Assembly (NCBI RefSeq): GCF_017430385.1
Contig: NZ_JAFRNB010000169.1
Span: forward strand, 1 to 64,000
Origin: Treponema sp.
GTDB taxonomy: Bacteria; Spirochaetota; Spirochaetia; Treponematales; Treponemataceae
Length of the DNA: 64,000 bases
Direction of reading: 5' to 3'
Shown here: positions 51,277 through 58,469 of the stretch, one piece after another
Layout: each line of letters begins with the position of its first letter
Position numbering within the stretch: position 1 is the stretch's first letter
The notes under the pieces: generated by a model
What the model was told of the DNA's origin: nothing
What the model saw: the letters and a program-made list of their open reading frames with translations, nothing else
The model's database searches: none
Made by a program: the position numbers and the translations under genes

Positions 51277-54200
51277 ATGCCAGGATTAAATCAGCTCAAA
51301 CAATTTTCAGAAGATATTCGCGCAGTAGGTGATGAAGTAAAAATTCGTGCCCAGCGTGGCGAAAAAGTGCCTGTACTACCTCTTCCGCAGGGAATCTCGG
51401 AGGCTGACGACTCTGATGAGTTTATCATCGGTCTTCCTGATAAAGATGCGGCCGTAGCAAAGCAAGAGGATGCGGAAGAATTAGGCTCAATCGACGATAT
51501 TCTCGGTACAAGCCCGGCTTCTGCTCCGTCTGCAGATGAATTGGCGGGCCTTGACAGCGATATTGTTGCCCTGCTCAATCCACAGGCCGCTGCTGATGAA
51601 GACGCGCTTGCTGATTTTTTGAATGATGATAATCCTGCCTCTGTTACCGAACCAGCTCCGGCGGAGCCTCTTGAGAGTGAAGAAATTCCTGCTGAGCCGG
51701 AAACTCCGCTTGAAGATTTGGATTTGGATTCCCTGCTTGCTCCTGCCGCTGATGGCGCAGATTCCGGGGCTGCAGCTCCTGTTTCAGAGCCGGAAGTTGC
51801 CTCCGAGCCAGAAATTCCTGCTTCGGACACCTCTTCTGCTTCGGAGCCTTCTGGTGATTTCGCTGATTTGGGCGATGCGCTTTCCAATCTTGGTGATTTG
51901 ACTGATTTGGGTGCTTCTGGGGATTTTGCGGCTGATGCAAGCCCTGTTGATGAGGGTGCGGTCGAGGCTGTTCCTTCCGATGATGTTCTTTCTGCGGAAA
52001 GTCAATCTGCTGATTTTGATACTCTTTCAGAACTTGGGGACCTTGATTCTCCTGCCGGGGCTGAAACTCCGGCTGCCGCTGATTCTTCACTTGACCTTGG
52101 TTCTTTTGATATTGACTCTTTGATTGGCGGAGATTCTTCTTCTGCTGACAGTTCTGCTGGTGCAGCTGCTTCTGAGCCGAGCGAGCCTGTCCCGGAAGTT
52201 CCTTCTGATATGGCTGATTTCGGGGATTTGGGCGATTTAGGTGAATTAAGTGATTTTGGTAGCGCCGATTCTGATTCAGCTGCCGAGCCTGTCGCCGAAG
52301 CTCCTTCTGCTGATGAAATCCCTTCTGTAGATGAAGCTCCTCTTTCCGAAGAGCCTTCTGCTGATGCTGAAAATGCCGAGCCTGATTCTGACGGAGCGGC
52401 TGACTTCTCTGCCGATGATTTGGGAAGTATGGACGATTTTGGAAGCCTTGATGCGCCAGCTTCTGATTCTACAATGGAACTTGGTTCTTTTGACATCGAT
52501 TCTCTTGTTTCTGATTCTGACGGAGCCGGTTCTGACGCACCTTCTGAAATTCCTGATGCGATGGAAAGTGTTCCGGGCGGTGAAGAAGAACTTTCATTTG
52601 ATACTTCCGGCATGGAAGATGTTGATTTCGGGCCTTCGGAACCTTCCGCATCTTCTTCTGGCGACGAATTCCCGGCTACTGATGATTCTCTGGGCGGTGG
52701 TGACGATGATGACTTCGTCCTTGACTCAAGTTTTGAGATCCCTGGCTTTTCTGACACTGATACGGCCGATATGGGCAAAAAGAAGCCTCTGCTCGATACA
52801 GTTGACTTCTCAAAAGGCAAGGAAGGCATTCCTCGTAATTCACTTACTGAGCCGGAATACGAGCAGTTCAAGAAAAATCTTGCAAATTATCCTCTCAACC
52901 TTCGAATCGCGCTTGAAGATTTCATTTCCCGCGATGAATTTACTGATGAGGCTGTATTTGAGATTGTCGAAAAAGTCCTTAAAAAGACTTCAGCCCGTCA
53001 GCTTGCGACACAACTTGAAAAAATTCTCGATATTTCTATTAACATTCCTCGGGATTTTGAAAGGCGTTCTTTTGCGGAGTACGAGGCTTATAAGCAGTCG
53101 TTCCAGTATCAGCTCAAAAACAGGATTATTCCTGCCGCAATCGTCGGCGTTATCCTTGCATTCGTATGTTTCGGTCTTTTCAAGGCAGGCGAATTCTTCA
53201 TTTATAAGCCGGTCATGGCCAACATTCACTACAAGCAGGGATATACTTTGCTTGAGGCGAACGAATTCCCGCAGTCCGAGCAGAAATTCCAGGAAGCGGT
53301 CAGTTACAAGCCAGTCAAGAAATGGTTCTATAAGTATGCCCAGGGCTACCGTATCAAAAAACAGTATGAGCGGGCAGGGCAGATGTACAAGCGGATTCTT
53401 GCTTTCTTCAATCATGACAAGCAGGCCGGCCTTGAATATGCCGAAATGGAGCTTTATGAAAGGGCAAATTACGAGCGTGCAGAAGAAATCGTGCGCCGTG
53501 AAGTCCTTGATTACCATATAAATGATGCCGACGGAATTCTTTTGCTCGGCGATGTTTTCCTCGAATGGGCTGAGGTCGATCCGTCAAAGTATGAGCTTGC
53601 CAAAGAGCAGTACCTTGATTTGCTCCAGCGATACGGAAGCAACAATGTCTATCTTTCAAGAATGCTTCGCTACAATATCCGTACCGACAAGCTCCGTGAT
53701 GTCCTTACATACAAGAATATGTTCTATGTGAGCAAGCAGGATAAGCAGAATCTTAAGAATCTCAGTGCATCTGACTGGACGGAACTTTCTGGCTATCTTC
53801 TTGAAAAACTTTACGGAAAACTCAGCAAAAACGACGAATATCTTCGTTCTTCAATTGAAGATGTACTTGCGATGCTCAACCTTGCAATCAAGGCAGACCC
53901 TTCAAATCCTGTCGCTCGGTATAATCTTGCCCGCTACTTCATTCAGAACGGCAACACTGAGCAGGCTAAGGTGGAGCTTGAGAGAAGCCTTGATTTGTTT
54001 GGAAATGTAGTCGTGCGCACCAAAAAGAATGTTTTCCGCGAAATAAACGCGACACGCACTCTGGGTGAACTTTATGCGAGTGCACGGGAATATCTTAAGG
54101 CACAGACCGTTTACACGCGCGGAATCAACCTCTATAACGAGGAACATGAAGCTTCTGGTCTTGAGGGAACTGAAGACACAGGTAAGCTTTTCGCTGATAT

Positions 54201-54828
54201 GGGTGACTTGGATTACTTTATCTCAGGCGAGCTGGACGATGCCCTCTACAATTATGAGAAGGCAATCGAAATCAAGTACGATATTCCTTCGATTAATTAC
54301 CGGGTCGGTGCGATTTATTACAACCGCAAGAATTATGACAACGCACTTGCTTCGTTCATAAAAGTTGCTGAAAAAGAGCCGAGGGATCCTAACATCCTTC
54401 TTTCTTTGGGCAATGTACTTTCTTTGCGTGGTGATAATTTTGCCGCTGAAAGCTATTATTCTGATCTTTTGCGAATTCTTGATACTACCCGTGATCCTCA
54501 GAAGTTCCTTCTTCCGCAGGAAGATGAAGAGGATTTTGCGACAGTTGATTTGTACCTTAAGTCAAACAACAACCTCGGAGTCACATTGTACAGGCTTGCG
54601 AACCAGACTGGTGACAGCAAGATGAATGCTGAGGCTATAGTAAGGCTTTCGGATTCAATGCGTGCTTATGACGCGCTTACCCGAAATCCTAAGACGATGA
54701 TTCGTATGGAAGGAAGCAACCTTGCGGCTCAGAACTCAAAATACATCACTCATCCGTATCCTGATTTTGAGCCTGCAATTTACACGGATATCCCACGGCT
54801 CCTTGCCGGTGAAAAAGGTCTTGAATAA
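51277..54828 (+). CDS. Large acidic/TPR membrane protein
   Basis: A 1183-residue protein. Residues ~60-490 are a low-complexity Ser/Ala/Asp/Glu/Pro region, strongly acidic, with repeated segments: LGSFDIDSL occurs near residues 274 and 401, and short LGDL/SDFG units recur. One transmembrane helix is at ~617-637 (IIPAAIVGVILAFVCFGLF). Residues ~645-1183 are TPR-rich (EYAEMELYERANYERAEEIVRREVL; NLARYFIQNGNTEQAKVELERSLDLF; VGAIYYNRKNYDNALASFIKVAEKEP). The layout recalls FimV-like or motility-associated envelope scaffolds but the family is not certain. The next gene overlaps its stop. Confidence 0.75.
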   Translation: MPGLNQLKQFSEDIRAVGDEVKIRAQRGEKVPVLPLPQGISEADDSDEFIIGLPDKDAAVAKQEDAEELGSIDDILGTSPASAPSADELAGLDSDIVALLNPQAAADEDALADFLNDDNPASVTEPAPAEPLESEEIPAEPETPLEDLDLDSLLAPAADGADSGAAAPVSEPEVASEPEIPASDTSSASEPSGDFADLGDALSNLGDLTDLGASGDFAADASPVDEGAVEAVPSDDVLSAESQSADFDTLSELGDLDSPAGAETPAAADSSLDLGSFDIDSLIGGDSSSADSSAGAAASEPSEPVPEVPSDMADFGDLGDLGELSDFGSADSDSAAEPVAEAPSADEIPSVDEAPLSEEPSADAENAEPDSDGAADFSADDLGSMDDFGSLDAPASDSTMELGSFDIDSLVSDSDGAGSDAPSEIPDAMESVPGGEEELSFDTSGMEDVDFGPSEPSASSSGDEFPATDDSLGGGDDDDFVLDSSFEIPGFSDTDTADMGKKKPLLDTVDFSKGKEGIPRNSLTEPEYEQFKKNLANYPLNLRIALEDFISRDEFTDEAVFEIVEKVLKKTSARQLATQLEKILDISINIPRDFERRSFAEYEAYKQSFQYQLKNRIIPAAIVGVILAFVCFGLFKAGEFFIYKPVMANIHYKQGYTLLEANEFPQSEQKFQEAVSYKPVKKWFYKYAQGYRIKKQYERAGQMYKRILAFFNHDKQAGLEYAEMELYERANYERAEEIVRREVLDYHINDADGILLLGDVFLEWAEVDPSKYELAKEQYLDLLQRYGSNNVYLSRMLRYNIRTDKLRDVLTYKNMFYVSKQDKQNLKNLSASDWTELSGYLLEKLYGKLSKNDEYLRSSIEDVLAMLNLAIKADPSNPVARYNLARYFIQNGNTEQAKVELERSLDLFGNVVVRTKKNVFREINATRTLGELYASAREYLKAQTVYTRGINLYNEEHEASGLEGTEDTGKLFADMGDLDYFISGELDDALYNYEKAIEIKYDIPSINYRVGAIYYNRKNYDNALASFIKVAEKEPRDPNILLSLGNVLSLRGDNFAAESYYSDLLRILDTTRDPQKFLLPQEDEEDFATVDLYLKSNNNLGVTLYRLANQTGDSKMNAEAIVRLSDSMRAYDALTRNPKTMIRMEGSNLAAQNSKYITHPYPDFEPAIYTDIPRLLAGEKGLE

Positions 54829-55442
54829 TGAAATACTTTTGCTATCAGATAGGAATCGAACTTAAGAATCAGCTCACTTCACTCAGAAAAGAGTTCTTCA
54901 GAAAGACGATTCATATCTGCACGGCATTCGTTCCTTTGTTCCTGCATATTGCCCGACTTCCGGCGATTTTATGCCTGGGGGCAGCAGGAATTTCCTATAT
55001 AATTGCAGAAAGTTTGCGTTGGAACGGACATGAAATTCCTCTGATTTCGGATATAACTGCCGCAGCCGCAAGAAAGCGTGATGAGAACAAGTTTGTGCTT
55101 GGGCCTGTTACCCTTGTCGCAGGAATCATAACTACCGCGCTTTTGTGGAATGAGAATGCTGCCGCCGTTGGAATCTTTGCGCTTGCCTTTGGTGACGGAT
55201 TGGCGAGCCTTGCGGGAAAAACTTTCGGAAAAATCCGGGTTCCGTACACACATGGAAAAACGGTTGAGGGAAGCCTGACATGCTTTGCGGCGATTTTCAG
55301 CTCAACTTTCTTTGTCACGAACCGCTGTGATATGGCACTTACGGTGGCGGTTGCTGGCGCACTGATTGAAGTCCTTCCTTTAAAAGATTTTGACAACCTT
55401 CTTATTCCTGTCTTGCTCGGCGCGCTTGTGACTTATTTTTGA
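54828..55442 (+). CDS. Dolichol-kinase/phosphatidate cytidylyltransferase-like membrane protein
   Basis: A 204-residue membrane protein with about six helices. RKEFFRKTIHICTAFVPLFLH (residues ~20-40) is the start of the SEC59/DGK1/VTE5 (CTP-dependent lipid kinase) family, and ALAFGDGLASLAGKTFGKIRVPYTHGKTVEGSLTCF is its signature with FGDG and GKT-EGS. It probably phosphorylates a polyprenol or diacylglycerol. Overlaps the upstream gene stop by 1 base. Convergent with the next gene. Confidence 0.8.
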   Translation: MKYFCYQIGIELKNQLTSLRKEFFRKTIHICTAFVPLFLHIARLPAILCLGAAGISYIIAESLRWNGHEIPLISDITAAAARKRDENKFVLGPVTLVAGIITTALLWNENAAAVGIFALAFGDGLASLAGKTFGKIRVPYTHGKTVEGSLTCFAAIFSSTFFVTNRCDMALTVAVAGALIEVLPLKDFDNLLIPVLLGALVTYF

Positions 55443-55450
55443 TTTTTAGC

Positions 55451-56275
55451 TCAGCTCCACATATACATTTTATGGATGAATTTTAAGTATCTGTAAGTTC
55501 CGATAAAAAGTCCTGCCGTTCCCAAGCCCAAAAAAACAAAATTATCGCAGCTTACGAGCATTGTGTAGCCTAGAATCAGTATGAAGCATGAGGAGGCGAG
55601 ATGCATATATTCCATGCTGTTCTTTTTTATTCCCTGCACGAGAAATGAAAGGAGCATCGTTACAAAAATCAGAAATCGAGTTACATTTATAAGAGTCATG
55701 AAGCCTTCGGTGACAAGAGCTGTTGATGCAATTCGTGCCGTGTTCATTGGAATTACGGCGGCGAAAACAATTGCTACCGTAAAAAGAATGATGTAATTGC
55801 GCTCCATGTCCTGCCGCTGCTCCGTTTCGCTCAGAATTGCTGCGCATAAAAAACTGAGTGGTGCAAGCGTGCGTCCGAACAGGACGATTTTGCCTGCAAA
55901 AATCAGCATATTCGAGAATGACTGCCATAGACCGAGGCAAAGCGTTAGAAATCTTGCGCTTTCAGTCATGCAGGCAATCAGAAAACCAGTGAAGAATATG
56001 ATTTCGCTGGTCTGTGTATTCTCAAAAAAACGGATAAGAAGATAAAAGCATAGCGGAACATAAAGAAGCAGTATAAGGAAAGAAATCATCAGCGCGACAG
56101 AATTTTGCTTTGCGAACGGAATGTAATTTAAGAACGATGGAATCCGCAAATCCGGTGGCGTGAGGATGGAATGATTTAATGATGAGGTTATGAAGAGTGC
56201 GAACATAAGCGCGAGAAGTACAAGGCTGGAAAGAAGAAAAACTCTTATGAAACTGTTGCGTGTCTTTAAGGTCAT
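55451..56275 (-). CDS. Multi-pass membrane protein of unknown function
   Basis: A 274-residue protein with seven probable transmembrane helices (first: VFLLSSLVLLALMFALFITS; last: FLGLGTAGLFIGTYRY). It resembles 7TM sensor/transducer membrane domains, but lacks a visible effector domain. ATG 56275 has no convincing Shine-Dalgarno. It is alone and points toward the lipid kinase-like gene. Confidence 0.55.
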   Translation of the reverse strand: MTLKTRNSFIRVFLLSSLVLLALMFALFITSSLNHSILTPPDLRIPSFLNYIPFAKQNSVALMISFLILLLYVPLCFYLLIRFFENTQTSEIIFFTGFLIACMTESARFLTLCLGLWQSFSNMLIFAGKIVLFGRTLAPLSFLCAAILSETEQRQDMERNYIILFTVAIVFAAVIPMNTARIASTALVTEGFMTLINVTRFLIFVTMLLSFLVQGIKKNSMEYMHLASSCFILILGYTMLVSCDNFVFLGLGTAGLFIGTYRYLKFIHKMYMWS

Positions 56276-56306
56276 GTAAAAATCTTAAACGGAAGACAAA
56301 AATATG

Positions 56307-56333
56307 TAAAGAGTTAATTTCAAAAGCCGAAAA
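56307..56333 (+). promoter_or_regulatory. Sigma-28-like promoter of an exported protein
   Basis: TAAA (56307-56310), exactly 15 bases, GCCGAAAA (56326-56333): one mismatch to TAAA-N15-GCCGATAA. ATG at 56386 behind GGGAGG. This is the best match in the window. Confidence 0.6.
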
Positions 56334-56385
56334 TAATATAGAGTCTGATTCTTGTCTTTTGTGACGGATCAGGTTGGGAGGATTT

Positions 56386-57087
56386 ATGAAAAAGCTTCTG
56401 TTATCCGGACTCGCGCTTTTTTTTGCCGCAGTTCATTGTTTTGCCGGTGATGCCGCTGCTTTTGTAGATTTGGGAATTTCAAGTGACGGCAGAACTTATG
56501 TCTTTGGCGAATATGGTAAGACAGACAAAACTTTTCAGGGATATGCCGAGATTTACACAGTAGATATTGAAAAAAATGATTTTGTGAGCGGAGAAGTCTT
56601 CAAGACAAATCCTTCCGCTGCGACAAAATCAAAGAGCGGAAAAGCAGTTTTCGAGGAGCTTTTTGACAAGGCCGCATGGAAACTCCGCAAATATGATTTT
56701 AAGCCGGCTCCGGCAGACAATCTTCTTTATGTCCGTGATGACCGAAAACTTGGTGAGAGCGAGATTGTATTCAAGGATTTTGAAGGCTCTACGGTTGAGC
56801 AGAGCGTTTATTATCACATCCATCTTGCAAAGACTGTTGAAGGAAGCGGGGAAGGGCTTCGGTCTTCATTCTTCATCACGCTTGAGAAAAAGGATGGTGA
56901 CGGAAATGTAATCAGCCGCAATATCGTCGGTTCCCCGGACATCAAGAGAAAGAAGGTAACGGACTACAGAATCGACAGAATCTTCTCTGACAAGAGCGGA
57001 AGAAATCTTGTTTTCGTCGTTGAGAAAACCGTTGCTGATGTAAACGGAGCTTCAATCCGCTACATGGTTGAGACAATCCGTTTGTAG
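56386..57087 (+). CDS. Exported protein of unknown function
   Basis: A 233-residue exported protein, signal peptide MKKLLLSGLALFFAAVHCFAGDAA. The mature part begins FVDLGISSDGRTYVFGEYGKTDKTFQGYAEIYTVDIEKNDFVSGEVF and continues with a long charged beta domain. It is a spirochaetal family that I cannot name. ATG at 56386 with GGGAGG is preferred over GTG/TTG-type extensions. Strong terminator follows at 57129-57168. Confidence 0.65.
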   Translation: MKKLLLSGLALFFAAVHCFAGDAAAFVDLGISSDGRTYVFGEYGKTDKTFQGYAEIYTVDIEKNDFVSGEVFKTNPSAATKSKSGKAVFEELFDKAAWKLRKYDFKPAPADNLLYVRDDRKLGESEIVFKDFEGSTVEQSVYYHIHLAKTVEGSGEGLRSSFFITLEKKDGDGNVISRNIVGSPDIKRKKVTDYRIDRIFSDKSGRNLVFVVEKTVADVNGASIRYMVETIRL

Positions 57088-57128
57088 AATTTGCAGATTC
57101 TTTTTTAATTCAATTTGATTTTTTTAAG

Positions 57129-57168
57129 CTCCGCCCGGCTTTTATGAGCTTGGACGGAGTTTTTTTTT
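57129..57168 (+). terminator. Intrinsic terminator after the exported protein
   Basis: CTCCG-C-CC (57129-57136) pairs with GG-A-CGGAG (57152-57159), followed by nine T residues. Confidence 0.9.
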
Positions 57169-57169
57169 G

Positions 57170-57235
57170 GATTTTTCTGACTTTTTTTCAATTTGATTGC
57201 CAAAAATGCAAATTTTTTGGAAATACATATATAGA
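57170..57235 (+). promoter_or_regulatory. Conserved upstream element (shared with recA and ssb)
   Basis: CTGACTTTTTTTCAAT, then TTTGATTGCCAAAAATGCAAA split over 57192-57212, then TTTTTTGGAAATA and a TATATAG-like -10. ssb's upstream region on the minus strand matches over ~60 bases with few differences (CTGACTTTTTATCAAT, CATTGCCAAAAATGC, TTTTGGAAATA). recA shares the central block. It indicates joint regulation. Confidence 0.65.
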
Positions 57236-57260
57236 TTGAAAAAAAATCAGGAGGTTCAAT

Positions 57261-58433
57261 ATGAAAAAAATTTTTGGCAATCTTGTACTTCGGACTGCGC
57301 TGATGTCATGCGCAATCGCCCTTGTGGTCACGGCTTTTGTCGCGCCGGTTTCTTGTCGTCTCACGGAAGAAGGAATTGAAATCCTTCCGGCTGATGTCTC
57401 CGTTCCGTCCGTAGAATCGTTTTCCGTCAGGGGCAGGAATATCATTCATCTGGACTGCTCCGAACGGATAGTGCTTGATAAAGTCTGCGTGCTTGAGGAA
57501 GGTTCGGAAGAAGAATTTGCCGTGGCTGATGCTGTTACTTACAGCGAGGACGGAAAATCTTGTGATGTGGAGCTTTCAAAGAATACACTTGTCGGGAAAA
57601 ATTATGTGTTTTCCGGGAAAGTTTTCGATATAACCGGGAACAGCCTTGAATTCAGCCAGACTTTTACCGGCTTCAATGAGAATCCTGCAAGGCTCATGTT
57701 CAATGAGGTTTATGTGAAAGGTGATTCCAAAAATCAGGTCGCTGAGTTCGTTGAATTCGTGGTTTTAAAATCGGGAAATATATGCGGACTTGAGCTTGTA
57801 AGTGCTTCAAAAGGGGAAGAAAAGAAATATTCCTTCCCGGCGATTGATGTGAAGAGGGGGGATTATATCGTCGTTCATGGAAGAACAGCCTTTACGAATT
57901 CAAAAACAAAGGAAAAAAAGGAAATCGAGAGTTTTGCTGATGAGGATGGTGATGATATATGTCTTTCAAAGTCAAAATTCAGCTGTGATTCTGCAAGGGA
58001 TTTGTGGAGAGAGGGCGATGACAAAATTATCTCCGATACTGATGTACTGATTCTCCGGGATGGTACTGCAAAGAACATGAAGGATGCCGTGCTTTTTTCT
58101 GCTGATTCAAAAAATGAATGGAAGCCTCGCATGAAAGAATTTGCCGAGGAAGCGCACTCGCTTGGAATCTGGGACGGCGGAAGCTCTCCTTCTTTTGCAA
58201 TTTCTTCTAGCGGGGCTGCAAGCCTTAACCGTTCTATTTCGCGAAAAAATACGAATGAAGTTTTTTTGAAGTACGCTGATGAAAACTCGCTCCCGGAATA
58301 CATCTGCACCTCTTCAGCAGAATGGATTGTTACTGAAAAGTCTTCTGCAAAAGCCTCGAACGGCAAAAAAGTCACCGTGTCGGGCGTAACACCAGGCTTT
58401 GAGAACAGCGCAAATCCATATATTCCTAAGTAA
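57261..58433 (+). CDS. Exported lamin-tail-domain-like protein
   Basis: A 390-residue protein with a hydrophobic N terminus (residues 10-30) ending in VAPVSC, a possible spirochaetal lipobox. Residues ~45-135 look like an Ig-like beta domain. Residues ~145-290 resemble a lamin tail domain (LTD): ARLMFNEVYVKGDSKNQVAEFVEFVVL, the extended GLELVSASKGEEKKYSFP, KRGDYIVVHGR and DTDVLILRDGT...DAVLFS match the LTD strand order. LTDs occur in bacterial secreted nucleases and in ComEC-like proteins. RBS AGGAGG. The gene stands alone and shares its upstream element with recA and ssb, which suggests a DNA-related function. Confidence 0.6.
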   Translation: MKKIFGNLVLRTALMSCAIALVVTAFVAPVSCRLTEEGIEILPADVSVPSVESFSVRGRNIIHLDCSERIVLDKVCVLEEGSEEEFAVADAVTYSEDGKSCDVELSKNTLVGKNYVFSGKVFDITGNSLEFSQTFTGFNENPARLMFNEVYVKGDSKNQVAEFVEFVVLKSGNICGLELVSASKGEEKKYSFPAIDVKRGDYIVVHGRTAFTNSKTKEKKEIESFADEDGDDICLSKSKFSCDSARDLWREGDDKIISDTDVLILRDGTAKNMKDAVLFSADSKNEWKPRMKEFAEEAHSLGIWDGGSSPSFAISSSGAASLNRSISRKNTNEVFLKYADENSLPEYICTSSAEWIVTEKSSAKASNGKKVTVSGVTPGFENSANPYIPK

Positions 58434-58434
58434 C

Positions 58435-58463
58435 TAGCAATTTGCCGTAAAGTGTGCTAATAT
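58435..58463 (+). promoter_or_regulatory. Promoter with leaderless start for the U32 protein
   Basis: TAATAT (58458-58463) stands 6 bases before the ATG at 58470; TAGCAA at 58435-58440 is a poor -35 with a 17-base spacer. No Shine-Dalgarno. Confidence 0.45.
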
Positions 58464-58469
58464 AAAAGA

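Noticed and set aside
51291-52871. Long open frames antisense to the acidic region
   Set aside because: They come from low-complexity Ser/Ala/Glu codons; products are repetitive with no start signals.
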